Shown here one piece after another: positions 37,305 to 45,821 of a stretch of DNA of 64,000 nucleotides. A program made the position numbers and the translations under genes. The notes below the pieces were generated by a model that saw nothing but the letters and a program-made list of their open reading frames with translations, made no database searches and was not told the DNA's origin. Within the stretch, counting starts at the first letter, position 1, and each line of letters starts with the position of its first letter. Location: positions 1 through 64,000 of the forward strand of contig NZ_SHKS01000010.1 in assembly GCF_004217285.1 (NCBI RefSeq), written 5' to 3'. The stretch comes from Streptomyces sp. BK239 (GTDB taxonomy: Bacteria; Actinomycetota; Actinomycetes; Streptomycetales; Streptomycetaceae).

Positions 37305-38084
37305 TCAGGTGCCCGCGAGCGGCAGGGCCGCGCCGACGAGCTTGCCGCCCGCCGCCGCCTTGTCCAGCGCGTCCCGCAGCAGGTCCTCCCGGGGCTGACG
37401 CCCGATGGAGCCCGCCGGCGCGGCGAACATCAGCACCTGCTGGTGCTTGTTGGCGGCCGCCCGCCACCCGTCCGTCACCTGCAGCGGCTGGTGCGCCTGC
37501 CACCAGGCCACCGGCTGGCCCCCGCCCGCGGAGGGCTGGAGGACGGCGTGCAGCTGTCCCATCGCCAGCAGCACGGACCAGCCGTGCTGCACCGGGGGCG
37601 CCTCGGACAGCTCGGTGAGCGGCATGAAGCCCTGCTCGATGAGGAGCGGCAGGAAGTCGTCGCCCAGGCCGGAGGAGCCCGGGCGTGCGATCGGCGTGGT
37701 CGGCTCGACGACGAGGGCGGGGTGCAACTCCCCGGCGATCAGGACGAGTCCGCTGGTGACCCCGAGGACGGCCTGCTCGGGCGCGGCCTGCGCGGGAACC
37801 CGGGCCGCGTCGCCGCTGATGGAGCGGACCGCGCCCTGGAGCTGCTCCTCGGTGACCTGGACGACCTGTGAGGGCAGACAGGTGGAGTGGGCGAAGGCGA
37901 GGACGGCGGTCTCGTCCCCGATGAACAGGACGGTGCTGGTGCGCTCGTGCGCGGAGTCGCCCGGGGTGCGGCAGGACGTGCAGTCGTAACTGCCCGGGGC
38001 GTTCTCTCCGGCGAGCAGCCGGTCGGCTTCTTCGTCGCCGATCTCGGCGCGTACCTCGTCGCTGACGTCGAGCATGCGCGGCAC
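37305..38084 (-). CDS. Conserved hypothetical protein with CxxC motif
   Basis: A 259-residue soluble protein, no family named with confidence. It begins with LDVSDEVRAEIGDEEADRLL, has a CTSCRTPGD element near residue 40 and then TVLFIGDETAVLAFAHSTCLP; the second half (EQGFMPLTELSEAPPVQHGW, WWQAHQPLQVTDGW) is well ordered. No signal peptide or membrane segment. The GTG at 38084 has GAGGGAG 6 bases upstream and is preferred to the frame extending to 38186. It is divergent from rpf across a 518-base interval. Confidence 0.8.
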   Translation of the reverse strand: MPRMLDVSDEVRAEIGDEEADRLLAGENAPGSYDCTSCRTPGDSAHERTSTVLFIGDETAVLAFAHSTCLPSQVVQVTEEQLQGAVRSISGDAARVPAQAAPEQAVLGVTSGLVLIAGELHPALVVEPTTPIARPGSSGLGDDFLPLLIEQGFMPLTELSEAPPVQHGWSVLLAMGQLHAVLQPSAGGGQPVAWWQAHQPLQVTDGWRAAANKHQQVLMFAAPAGSIGRQPREDLLRDALDKAAAGGKLVGAALPLAGT

Positions 38085-38372
38085 GGGTGGCTCCCTCGGA
38101 TGCGGTGCGTTGGCGGGCCGGGTGAGTCCCCGGCTCATGCAGAAGACAACGGCGGATCTGTGGCGGGAGTCACGCTGTCGGCCCAACCGAATCGAACCGC
38201 CCTGCGCACACGGTCACGAGGTGTGCGGAAACGAACACTCAGCGTCAAGTAACGGGATGGCAACGGGAGTTGGTTCCGTGAGCTGAGTCACAGACGTCAT
38301 GGGCGGCATGGCGGGCGTATGGCGACATCAACGCATTAAGTGGTGCGTTCAATCAAGGGTGTTACCCAAGGT

Positions 38373-38436
38373 AACCACCAACTGGCCTGCGAAAACCTTC
38401 AGTTGGTTGTTAACGAACCGTCAGAGTCCATAGATT
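38373..38436 (+). promoter_or_regulatory. Candidate rpf promoter with inverted-repeat operator
   Basis: TTGTTA (38407-38412) and TAGATT (38431-38436) with an 18-bp spacer form a plausible promoter, with transcription starting near 38443. A near-perfect 12-bp inverted repeat (AACCACCAACTG 38373-38384, CAGTTGGTTGTT 38400-38411) overlaps the -35, and GTTACCCAAGGTAAC (38361-38375) is another small palindrome just upstream. These could be operators. Confidence 0.5.
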
Positions 38437-38469
38437 CCTCCGCCGTGTGCAGCTAGCACCGCCCGGGAA

Positions 38470-38569
38470 CGTCCGCCGGCCGCGCAGAGCAGGACAGCGC
38501 AGCACGACCGCCGGCGGACGGGGCGGAGCGCCACCACCGCGTCCTTGCGCGGACGGTGCGCCCCGCTCC
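38470..38569 (+). promoter_or_regulatory. Structured 5' leader of the rpf gene
   Basis: Perfect 11-bp stem CGTCCGCCGGC (38470-38480) with GCCGGCGGACG (38510-38520), followed by a second domain closed by GGAGCG (38525-38530) and CGCTCC (38564-38569). It lies between the predicted start site near 38443 and the rpf ATG at 38603. It does not show the conserved ydaO/c-di-AMP riboswitch elements known for some Streptomyces rpf leaders. Confidence 0.5.
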
Positions 38570-38602
38570 GGGGGAGACCCGGGTCCGCAGAGAGGGATCT
38601 AC

Positions 38603-39352
38603 ATGTCCGAATGTGCCGATAACACCCGCTCCACCGCCCGCACCGGCGCCGACAGGGCCCGGACGACGGCGGTCATCGCAGGAGCGGTGCTCCTCGCCCC
38701 GCTCGGCCTGCTGGCAGCGAGCGGCAACGCCGCGGCCGCGGACAGCGGGGTGTGGGACCGCATCGCCCAGTGCGAGAGCGGCGGCGACTGGCACATCAAC
38801 ACAGGCAACGGCTACTACGGCGGACTGCAGTTCTCCGCCTCCACCTGGCGGGCGTACGGCGGTGGGCAGTACGCCTCCACCGCCGACAAGGCCAGCAGGT
38901 CGCAGCAGATCTCCGTCGCCACCAAGGTCCAGCGCTCCCAGGGCTGGGGCGCCTGGCCCGTCTGTTCCGGGCGCGCCGGGGCGTCCGGAAGCGCTCCCTC
39001 GTCCCACGGGGGCGGCTCCGGCTCGACCGGGTCCGGCTCGTCCGGCACCAAGGAGCACCGCTACAAGTCGAAGAAGTCCTCGAACTCCTCGTACTCGTCG
39101 TCGTCCGCCGGCGGCTCGGCGAAGCGTTCGGAGAAGTCGCACAGCGCGGAGAGCCCGCAGCGTTCGACGGGGTCGGGCCACAGCAGCCGCGGCAGCTCCC
39201 GCGGCGGCGACTACACCGTCCGCGAGGGAGACACGCTCAGCGTCATCGCCGCCCGCAACGGGACCACCTGGCAGCGGCTCTACGCCGCCAACAAGGACGC
39301 CATCGGCGGCGACCCCGACCTGATCATGCCGGGCCTGCGCCTGGCCTTCTGA
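38603..39352 (+). CDS. Resuscitation-promoting factor with LysM domain
   Basis: A 249-residue secreted muralytic enzyme that promotes spore germination or regrowth in this family. Signal peptide at residues 15-48 (TTAVIAGAVLLAPLGLLAAS, cleaved near NAAAA); Rpf/transglycosylase-like domain with catalytic Glu in DRIAQCESGGDWHINTGNGY and GGLQFSASTWRAYGG; Ser/Gly/Lys linker (about 125-195); C-terminal LysM with YTVREGDTLSVIAARNGTTW. ATG at 38603 after GAGAGGG. Which of the several Streptomyces Rpf paralogues it corresponds to cannot be decided here. Confidence 0.93.
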   Translation: MSECADNTRSTARTGADRARTTAVIAGAVLLAPLGLLAASGNAAAADSGVWDRIAQCESGGDWHINTGNGYYGGLQFSASTWRAYGGGQYASTADKASRSQQISVATKVQRSQGWGAWPVCSGRAGASGSAPSSHGGGSGSTGSGSSGTKEHRYKSKKSSNSSYSSSSAGGSAKRSEKSHSAESPQRSTGSGHSSRGSSRGGDYTVREGDTLSVIAARNGTTWQRLYAANKDAIGGDPDLIMPGLRLAF

Positions 39353-39370
39353 GCCGGCTTCCGCCCCACC

Positions 39371-39396
39371 GGCCCCGCCCCCGACCGGGCGGGGCC
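39371..39396 (+). terminator. rpf terminator hairpin
   Basis: GGCCCCGCCC (39371-39380) pairs with GGGCGGGGCC (39387-39396), 18 bases after the rpf stop; no T-run. Confidence 0.7.
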
Positions 39397-39799
39397 GTCC
39401 CGGCTCGCCGGCCGCCAGGAGGCTCGCGCCCCCGCCCGCTCCGACGGGGGAAGTACGGACAAGATGTGAGGGAGCCGTGCATTTCCCATGGCGGGAAGGC
39501 GTCGGCGAGGTCTGCGGAATGTGACGGGAACGGGCTCGGCGGGAGAGTTCTCCGGGCGCTTTCCGCCGCCTTTTCAGGGGCGTCCGGGTGACGCGCGGGA
39601 ATTGCGTTCGAATAGGCGTGAAAGGCGCAGGAAACCGCTCGTACGGGTGACGGTCCAGTGCCCCGCGAGGTGATTCCCGAAGCCTCAAACATGTGTCGTG
39701 GTCCTGTGACAGAAGTGTGACCGGGGTGATCCGCATCTCCGGTCCGGGCTTCGCTGTCCGGGCTTCCCGCGAGCGCGCGCTCCGCCTAGCGTGGGCGGT
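39397..39799. other. Intergenic region rpf to I78-type gene
   Basis: About 400 bases with no convincing gene on either strand; the open frames here lack codon bias or ribosome-binding sites. CTCGTACGGGTGACGG (39638-39653) and TGTGACAGAAGTGTGACC (39705-39722, direct TGTGAC repeats) are the only ordered elements noticed. The promoter of the small inhibitor gene must lie in the distal part. Confidence 0.5.
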
Positions 39800-40015
39800 A
39801 TGGCACCGAATCCCGCTCCCGTGGAGGAGCCCCAGGACAGCCCGGACGGATACGTCGGCCTCGACGCCGAGAGCGCCGAGCGGCTCGCCCGTGAACGGGG
39901 ATGGACGACGGTGCGCTCGCTCGCGCCCGGCACGGTCATCACCATGGAGTACCGCGTGGGCCGGCTGAACCTCGAAGTGAGCGACGGCCTGGTGAACCGC
40001 GCCTGGAAGGGCTGA
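39800..40015 (+). CDS. Small protein, peptidase inhibitor I78-like
   Basis: A 71-residue protein. LDAESAERLARERGWTTVRS, then SLAPGTVITMEYRVGRLNLEV and VNRAWKG match the I78 (AprI-like) inhibitor pattern, in which a short beta sheet blocks a protease. There is no signal peptide in the chosen reading, which is unusual for an inhibitor of secreted proteases. ATG at 39800; a GTG at 39791 would add three residues. It is monocistronic and followed by a perfect terminator. Confidence 0.75.
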   Translation: MAPNPAPVEEPQDSPDGYVGLDAESAERLARERGWTTVRSLAPGTVITMEYRVGRLNLEVSDGLVNRAWKG

Positions 40016-40035
40016 ACCGCCTCCGCAGAGATCAC

Positions 40036-40072
40036 GAAGGCCCCGGTTCCTGGATGAGGAACCGGGGCCTTC
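40036..40072. terminator. Bidirectional terminator
   Basis: Perfect 16-bp inverted repeat GAAGGCCCCGGTTCCT/AGGAACCGGGGCCTTC with loop GGATG, between the convergent I78-type and PAP2 genes. Confidence 0.85.
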
Positions 40073-40115
40073 GCCGTGCGGGCCGCGAGGTGCGTACCGG
40101 CGCCCGCGTGGGCCG

Positions 40116-41144
40116 TCAGCCGCCCGTCACCGGGCGGGCCGCCGAGGTGGTCGCCCCGCGCGGCAGGCGGTCGGAGTGCGGCGGGCGGCGGCTGCCGGCC
40201 GGGCTGAACGGAGCGCGCTCGGAGCGGATGCCGTGCGACCCGGGCGCCAGATGCAGCGTCGACCTGGGCGAACGGGTCGTGCCCGAGGCGTCGCAGGACA
40301 CCTGCGCCTCGTCCGCGGTCGCGGTGCGCGCGATGAGCGACACGGGCACGGGGACCGGCGCCGGGAAGGTGGACCTGCCCCCGCGGCGGGCGCGCCAGCG
40401 GTCGCGCAGCTCGAAGACGCGGACCTCGGAGCGGGCGATCAGCGGCTCGAACCAGGGCAGCGCGAGCAGGATCAGCAGCCCCGCGGCCCAGCCGAGGACC
40501 ACGTCGCTCAGCCAGTGCGTGCCGAGGTAGACGGTGGCCAGCCCGACGCCGAGCGAGGTCACCGCGGAGAGCGCGGACAGCCAGCGCCGCGCTCTCGGGG
40601 TGGAGGCCAGATAGGCCAGGATTCCCCAGGTCACGACCGCGTTCGCGGTGTGGCCGCTGGGAAATATATCGCCGCCCAGGCCCATCTCGTTCGAGCCGAT
40701 GGTGGTGGCGTAGTGCGGGCCGAGGCGGCCCATGCCGATCTTGGCGGCCCCCACCGTGATGTTCAGGAGCAGCAGCGACGCGCCCAGCGTGAGCAGCGGG
40801 CGCAGGGTGTGCTGCCGCCAGGATCTCCAGCCCAGCCAGGCGGCGACCATCACCGCGGTCGGGCCGCGCTGGCCGAGGACCACGTAGTAGTCGACGAACC
40901 AGTGGATCCCCGACCACTGCTGGTACGGCCGGAAGAACATGACCTGCCAGTCGAGGCGGACCAGCCACGACGTGATCACCACGAGCCACACGATCGCCAG
41001 GTAGAAGGCCAGGGTCGCCGAGAACAGCACGATCCTGTGCCGGCTCATCCTCGGCACATCGATGTGTGACGGGCGTTCGGGCTCTCGGTCGAGCCTGGCG
41101 AACACCCGGTCCAGCCGTCGGGTGGGGGTTGGTTCGGTACGCAC
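40116..41144 (-). CDS. PAP2 family membrane phosphatase
   Basis: A 342-residue integral membrane protein with about six hydrophobic segments. The lipid phosphatase motifs are KIGMGRLGP, FPSGHTANAV and YLGTHWLSDVVLGW. It would dephosphorylate phosphatidate or an undecaprenyl-type pyrophosphate at the membrane. The C-terminal about 90 residues are a hydrophilic Arg/Ser/Pro tail. The GTG at 41144 has no Shine-Dalgarno, but TAACGT sits 7 bases before it as a possible -10 of a leaderless mRNA; an ATG at 41048 would start just before the first membrane segment. Confidence 0.87.
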   Translation of the reverse strand: MRTEPTPTRRLDRVFARLDREPERPSHIDVPRMSRHRIVLFSATLAFYLAIVWLVVITSWLVRLDWQVMFFRPYQQWSGIHWFVDYYVVLGQRGPTAVMVAAWLGWRSWRQHTLRPLLTLGASLLLLNITVGAAKIGMGRLGPHYATTIGSNEMGLGGDIFPSGHTANAVVTWGILAYLASTPRARRWLSALSAVTSLGVGLATVYLGTHWLSDVVLGWAAGLLILLALPWFEPLIARSEVRVFELRDRWRARRGGRSTFPAPVPVPVSLIARTATADEAQVSCDASGTTRSPRSTLHLAPGSHGIRSERAPFSPAGSRRPPHSDRLPRGATTSAARPVTGG

Positions 41145-41345
41145 CCAATCGACGTTACAGCGAGTGATCTCTGTTCCCGGCCGATTCCACGGGTTTGTGA
41201 TGACGATGTGATGTGGGATTGCTCTCAACGGGGCCGATATTCCTACGGATTACGCAATCCCGTCCGGTCATCCCCTTCAATTCTTTTGATCGTTCTGGAG
41301 GGTTGTTTTAGGAAACTTATAAATAGCCTGATCGATTCGCGGTGA

Positions 41346-42548
41346 TCACGGCGGACCGGAACCGTTCAGCCACCAGGCGCCGTACGCGGCCGCCACCGCC
41401 ACGACAGCGCCCACCACCGGGGCCGACGTCCGCGTCCGCAGCCGGGCGAGGGTCAGGGCGAGGGGGAACAGCACCGGGAACGCCGGCATCAGCAGCCGCG
41501 GCTTCGACCCGAAGTAGCTCGACGCGCACAGCGCGAGCGCGAGGACCACGCCCGTGTACACCAGCAGGGGGACCGGCTGCCCCTGCCGGACGCAGACGAC
41601 GTAGAGCCGGATCAGCAGCGCGACCCCGACCACCAGGCCGAGCCCGGCGAGGGCCGACGGGAACGCCGTGAACTTGTCGGCGACGAAGCGGGCGAAGGCG
41701 TAGCCGCCGTCGAAGCCGTTGCGCCAGCCCGCCTGCACGTCGAGATAGCCGAACAGGCCCCCGCCGGTGCGACGGCCCACCCACAGCACGTAACCGGCCG
41801 TGCCGAGGGGAGCGAGGGCGAGCCCGAGGGCGCGCCGTGCACGCCCCGCGCGAGCGCCGGTACGCGCTCCGCCGCGCTCCCTCGCGAACGCGAGCACACC
41901 CGTCACCCAAACGGCCGCCACCACCGCGAGCCCCACCGGCCGGGTCAGCCCGGCCGCGGACGCCAGCAGACCCGCGGTCACCCACCGGCCGGTGAGCACC
42001 GCGTACAGCGACCACGCGGCCAGCGCCGTGAACAGCGACTCGCTGTACGCCATCGACTGCACGATCCCCACCGGCAGGGCGGCCCACAGCAACACCGCGC
42101 ACACCCCGGCCCGACGGCCGTACCGGCCGCCGTACACATGGTCCGCGACCGCGGAGATCCCCCAGGCCGCGGCGAGCGAGGCGAGCAGGGACACCACGAA
42201 GCCGGCGTCGGCGTACGACAGCGGCGTCACCGCGTGCAGCAGACGCTCCAGCCACGGCAGCAGCGGGAAGAAGGCCAGGTTGGAGTGCACGTCGCCGTTC
42301 GGCAGGCGCACCTCGTAGCCGTACCCCAGCTCGGCGACACGGGTGTACCACAGCGCGTCCCAGCGGGCGGTCAGCAGCGTGTACGCGCTCTTTCCGCGCG
42401 CCGCGCTCCACACGGCCAGCGTGAGCAGACACAGGATCCGCACGGCCGCGTACCCCAGCAGAGCCGGGGCCGCCCGGCGCAGGGACGCCGAGCCGGCGGT
42501 CGCCGCCCGAGGCGCCCGGGCGGTCGTGGGTGCTTCGAGTTCGGTCAC
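41346..42548 (-). CDS. PIG-V-like mannosyltransferase family membrane protein
   Basis: A 400-residue multi-spanning glycosyltransferase of the GT-C type. TARWDALWYTRVAELGYGYE and NLAFFPLLPWLERLL are the PIG-V/actinobacterial mannosyltransferase landmarks, and SKPRLLMPAFPVLFPLAL is the conserved late loop. It would use a polyprenyl-phosphate sugar donor at the outer membrane face. The GTG at 42548 begins VTELEAPT; the same frame stays open far upstream, antisense to the MFS and acyl-CoA dehydrogenase genes, but that part is a shadow. A 200-base AT-rich gap separates it from PAP2. Confidence 0.87.
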   Translation of the reverse strand: MTELEAPTTARAPRAATAGSASLRRAAPALLGYAAVRILCLLTLAVWSAARGKSAYTLLTARWDALWYTRVAELGYGYEVRLPNGDVHSNLAFFPLLPWLERLLHAVTPLSYADAGFVVSLLASLAAAWGISAVADHVYGGRYGRRAGVCAVLLWAALPVGIVQSMAYSESLFTALAAWSLYAVLTGRWVTAGLLASAAGLTRPVGLAVVAAVWVTGVLAFARERGGARTGARAGRARRALGLALAPLGTAGYVLWVGRRTGGGLFGYLDVQAGWRNGFDGGYAFARFVADKFTAFPSALAGLGLVVGVALLIRLYVVCVRQGQPVPLLVYTGVVLALALCASSYFGSKPRLLMPAFPVLFPLALTLARLRTRTSAPVVGAVVAVAAAYGAWWLNGSGPP

Positions 42549-42818
42549 GCGCCCGATTATCGACCGGGCGGGCAGAGCGGCGGAGCGCCGTGGCGTGAGG
42601 GCGGTCGCGTCACGTGGCGTACACCACACAGGTCGCCCCGCCCTCTGAGAGGTCCGCCACGTGGCCGGCCCGTGAACTCGCGTACGCTGCGAATACTCGT
42701 CGTTCGCAGCGCGGGCCGGAGAGCACCGCTCCTCTCCGGCCGGGTCGCGGGGAGGCCGCACCCCCGCGAGACCGCCGAACCCGAGGCGAATCCGAGGAAA
42801 CACCTGGGAGGTACGTAC

Positions 42819-44444
42819 ATGTCCGGGACGACCACGGCCGCCGTCGGGCTGCGCCGTCGGGCGGCCGGGGCCGGTGCCAACCGCTGGGTCGTGCTCCTGG
42901 TGCTCTGCGTCAGCCTGCTCCTGGTCGCCGTCGACGCGACCGTGCTGCACGTCGCGGTGCCCGCCGTCACCGAGGATCTGCGGCCCGGCGCGATCGAGCT
43001 GCTCTGGATCGTCGACACCTACCCGCTCGTCTGCGCCTCGCTGCTGATCCTGTTCGGCACGCTCGGCGACAAGGTCGGCCGCAGAAGGATCCTGCTGTTC
43101 GGCTACGCGCTGTTCGGCGTCGCCTCCGCGATCGCGGCCTTCGCCCACACCGCCGAGGTGCTCATCGTCGCGCGCGGGCTGCTCGGCGTGGGCGGCGCGA
43201 TGATCATGCCGGCGACGCTGTCCATCCTGCGGCAGGTCTTCCCCGACCGGCGGGAGCGGGCGCTCGCGATCGGCGTCTGGAGCGCGGTGGCCGCCGTCGG
43301 CGCGGCCGTCGGGCCGCTGCTCGGCGGCTTCCTGCTGGAGCACTTCTGGTGGGGCTCGGTCTTCCTCGTCAACATCCCCCTGATGCTGGTCAGCCTGCCG
43401 GTGGGCCGGCTGCTGCTGCCCGAGTCGCGCGGCGCGGCGGACGGCCCGTGGGACGTCGTCGGCGCGCTGACGGCGGCGGCCGGACTGTTCGGCGTGGTGC
43501 TGGGCGTGAAGCGGCTGGGCGGCGGGGAGCTCGGCGCGCTGACCGTGGCGCCGCTGGTGGCGGGCGCGGCGCTGATCGTCCTGTTCGTACGGCGTCAGCG
43601 CCGGCGCCGGCATCCCCTGGTGGACCTGCGGATGTTCGCGCGGCCGGCGTTCAGCACGTCGGTGGGGTGCATCGTGCTGGCCATGCTGGCGCTGGTGGGC
43701 CTTGAACTGATCGCGGCGCAGTACCTGCAGCTGGTGCTGGGGCTGTCGCCGCTGGAGACGGGGCTGCGGCTGCTGCCGCTGACGTTCGCGGCGATGGCCG
43801 CGGGGCTCGCCGGGGCGCGGCTGCTGCGGCGGTTCGGGCCGCGGCGGATGGTGTTCGCGGGGTTCGTTCTCACGGCGGCGGCCGTGGTGACGCTCACCGC
43901 GATGGGCCAGGCGGACAACGCCGGGCTGCTGCTGTTCGGGTTCGTGCTGCTCGGGTTCGGGCTGGAGACGACGCTGTTCGCGGCGTACGAGTCGATGCTG
44001 AGCGAGGCTCCGCCGGAGCAGGCGGGGGGTGCGGCGGCGATCGGGGAGACGTCGTACCAGCTGGGGGCGGGGATCGGGATCGCGCTGCTGGGCAGCGTGA
44101 TGAACGCGGCGTACGCGCCGGGGTTGTCGTCGGTGCCCGGGGTGCCCTCCGACGCGTCGGCGGCGGCGGGGCATTCGCTGGGGGAGGCGTACGGGGTGGC
44201 GGCGCGGCTCGGGGGGCCGGCGGGGGAGGTGCTGCGGCGGGCGGCCCGGGACTCCTTCGTGCACGGGCTGCATGTGACGCTGCTGGTGAGCGCGGGGTTG
44301 TTGCTGCTGGGGGCGGTGATGGCGTTGCGGCTGCCGCGGGTGATGCAGTGCGAGGCGCCCGCGGTGGAGGTGCCGGCGCCTCGGGACGCGGGGGACGCTG
44401 CGCTGAGCTTCGGGGGAGTTTCCCCACCCGCGCGCCGCCCATGA
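42819..44444 (+). CDS. MFS transporter, DHA2 (EmrB/QacA) type
   Basis: A 541-residue protein with about 14 hydrophobic segments. Motif A-like LFGTLGDKVGRRRIL follows TM2, and AVDATVLHVAVPAVTEDL matches motif D1 of drug:H+ antiporters. It probably exports a drug-like compound; no regulator is adjacent, and the divergent mannosyltransferase shares the 270-base promoter interval. The ATG at 42819 follows CTGGGAGG. The cytoplasmic tail is Pro/Ala rich. Confidence 0.93.
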   Translation: MSGTTTAAVGLRRRAAGAGANRWVVLLVLCVSLLLVAVDATVLHVAVPAVTEDLRPGAIELLWIVDTYPLVCASLLILFGTLGDKVGRRRILLFGYALFGVASAIAAFAHTAEVLIVARGLLGVGGAMIMPATLSILRQVFPDRRERALAIGVWSAVAAVGAAVGPLLGGFLLEHFWWGSVFLVNIPLMLVSLPVGRLLLPESRGAADGPWDVVGALTAAAGLFGVVLGVKRLGGGELGALTVAPLVAGAALIVLFVRRQRRRRHPLVDLRMFARPAFSTSVGCIVLAMLALVGLELIAAQYLQLVLGLSPLETGLRLLPLTFAAMAAGLAGARLLRRFGPRRMVFAGFVLTAAAVVTLTAMGQADNAGLLLFGFVLLGFGLETTLFAAYESMLSEAPPEQAGGAAAIGETSYQLGAGIGIALLGSVMNAAYAPGLSSVPGVPSDASAAAGHSLGEAYGVAARLGGPAGEVLRRAARDSFVHGLHVTLLVSAGLLLLGAVMALRLPRVMQCEAPAVEVPAPRDAGDAALSFGGVSPPARRP

Positions 44445-44548
44445 CCGCCCACTGAAAGGTGGACGTCGCCCGTGGGGCGCGCTCGCCGTCGGCGGGTGCG
44501 GGTGGTGGGTCGTGCGCGCGGGGAGCGGTGTGTGTGGGTGGTGGTGGC

Positions 44549-44566
44549 GGGTTGGGGTGGGGTGGG
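44549..44566 (+). promoter_or_regulatory. G-quadruplex-capable tract in the acyl-CoA dehydrogenase promoter
   Basis: GGGTTGGGGTGGGGTGGG, four G-runs with loops of 1-2 bases, ends 44 bases before the start codon. It sits inside a longer G/T-only stretch (44500-44566) on the coding strand. Confidence 0.7.
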
Positions 44567-44610
44567 AGACTAGCGGTGTTAGTTTTCTTGGGCTGGTGGA
44601 GGGTGTCGTC

Positions 44611-45783
44611 ATGGTGTCGTTCGATCCTGCTGATCCCCTGGGCGTCGACGAGCTGCTGGACTCCGAGGATCTCGCCGTGCGGGACACCGTGCGGGCGTGG
44701 GCCGCGGACCGGGTGCTGCCGTACGTCGCCGAGTGGTACGAGAAGGGGGAGCTGCCCGGGATCCGGGAGCTGGCCCTCGAACTCGGCGGGATCGGGGCGC
44801 TCGGGATGTCGCTCCAGGGGTACGGGTGCGCCGGCGCGAGCGCGGTGCAGTACGGGCTGGCCTGTCTGGAGCTGGAGGCCGCCGACTCCGGCATCCGCTC
44901 GCTCGTCTCCGTGCAGGGCTCGCTCGCGATGTACGCCGTCCACCGCTTCGGCAGCGAGGAGCAGAAGCAGCGGTGGCTGCCCCGCATGGCCGCCGGCGAG
45001 GTCATCGGCTGCTTCGGGCTGACCGAGCCCGACCACGGGTCCGACCCCGCCGCCATGCGCACCCACGCCAAGAGGGACGGCTCGGACTGGATCCTCACCG
45101 GCCGCAAGATGTGGATCACCAACGGCTCCGTGGCCGGCGTGGCCGTGGTGTGGGCGCACACCGACGACGGGATCCGGGGATTCGTCGTCCCCACGGACGC
45201 CCCCGGTTTCTCCGCCCCGGAGATCAAGCACAAGTGGTCGCTGCGGGCCAGCGTCACCAGCGAGCTCGTCCTCGACGACGTACGGCTGCCGGCCGACGCC
45301 GTGCTGCCCGGGGTGGTGGGGCTGAAGGGCCCGCTGAGCTGCCTGTCCCACGCCCGGTACGGGATCGTCTGGGGGGCCATGGGAGCCGCGCGGTCCTGCT
45401 TCGAGACCGCGCTCGACTACGCGAGGACACGGGAGCAGTTCGGGCGGCCGATCGGCGGCTTCCAGCTCACCCAGGCCAAGCTCGCCGACATGGCGGTCGA
45501 GCTGCACAAGGGGATCCTGCTCGCCCACCACCTCGGGCGGCGCATGGACGCCGGCCGCCTGCGTCCCGAGCAGGTCAGCTTCGGCAAGCTCAACAACGTA
45601 CGAGAGGCCATCGAGATCTGCCGTACGGCGCGGACGATCCTCGGGGCCAACGGGATCTCGCTGGAGTACCCCGTCATGCGGCACGCGACCAACCTGGAGT
45701 CGGTGCTCACCTACGAGGGCACCGTCGAGATGCACCAGCTGGTGCTGGGCAAGGCGCTCACCGGACTCGACGCCTTCCGCTGA
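44611..45783 (+). CDS. Acyl-CoA dehydrogenase, glutaryl-CoA dehydrogenase-like
   Basis: A 390-residue FAD enzyme. CFGLTEPDHGSDPAAM and GRKMWITNGSVAGV are the FAD/substrate motifs, REQFGRPIGGFQLTQAKLAD the third block, and VLTYEGTVEMHQLVLGKAL carries the catalytic Glu. The closest pattern is glutaryl-CoA dehydrogenase (lysine/tryptophan catabolism), but substrate is not proven. The ATG at 44611 follows GGAGGG (44598-44603). It is monocistronic, with a G-rich promoter and a terminator shared with sepF. Confidence 0.92.
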   Translation: MVSFDPADPLGVDELLDSEDLAVRDTVRAWAADRVLPYVAEWYEKGELPGIRELALELGGIGALGMSLQGYGCAGASAVQYGLACLELEAADSGIRSLVSVQGSLAMYAVHRFGSEEQKQRWLPRMAAGEVIGCFGLTEPDHGSDPAAMRTHAKRDGSDWILTGRKMWITNGSVAGVAVVWAHTDDGIRGFVVPTDAPGFSAPEIKHKWSLRASVTSELVLDDVRLPADAVLPGVVGLKGPLSCLSHARYGIVWGAMGAARSCFETALDYARTREQFGRPIGGFQLTQAKLADMAVELHKGILLAHHLGRRMDAGRLRPEQVSFGKLNNVREAIEICRTARTILGANGISLEYPVMRHATNLESVLTYEGTVEMHQLVLGKALTGLDAFR

Positions 45784-45792
45784 CCCCGGGCG

Positions 45793-45821
45793 GAGGCAGG
45801 GCCGGCGAGCGGCCCTGCCTC
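45793..45821. terminator. Bidirectional terminator
   Basis: Perfect 11-bp arms GAGGCAGGGCC/GGCCCTGCCTC with loop GGCGAGC. The distal arm reaches into the stop codon of the convergent sepF-like gene. Confidence 0.75.

Noticed and set aside
38443..38602. ydaO (c-di-AMP) riboswitch in the rpf leader
   Set aside because: Although expected for some Streptomyces rpf genes, the conserved blocks of that riboswitch were not found; only generic stems are present.
42549..45380. Upstream extension of the mannosyltransferase frame to 1344 residues
   Set aside because: Antisense to the MFS and acyl-CoA dehydrogenase genes; only the part from the GTG at 42548 has protein-like sequence.
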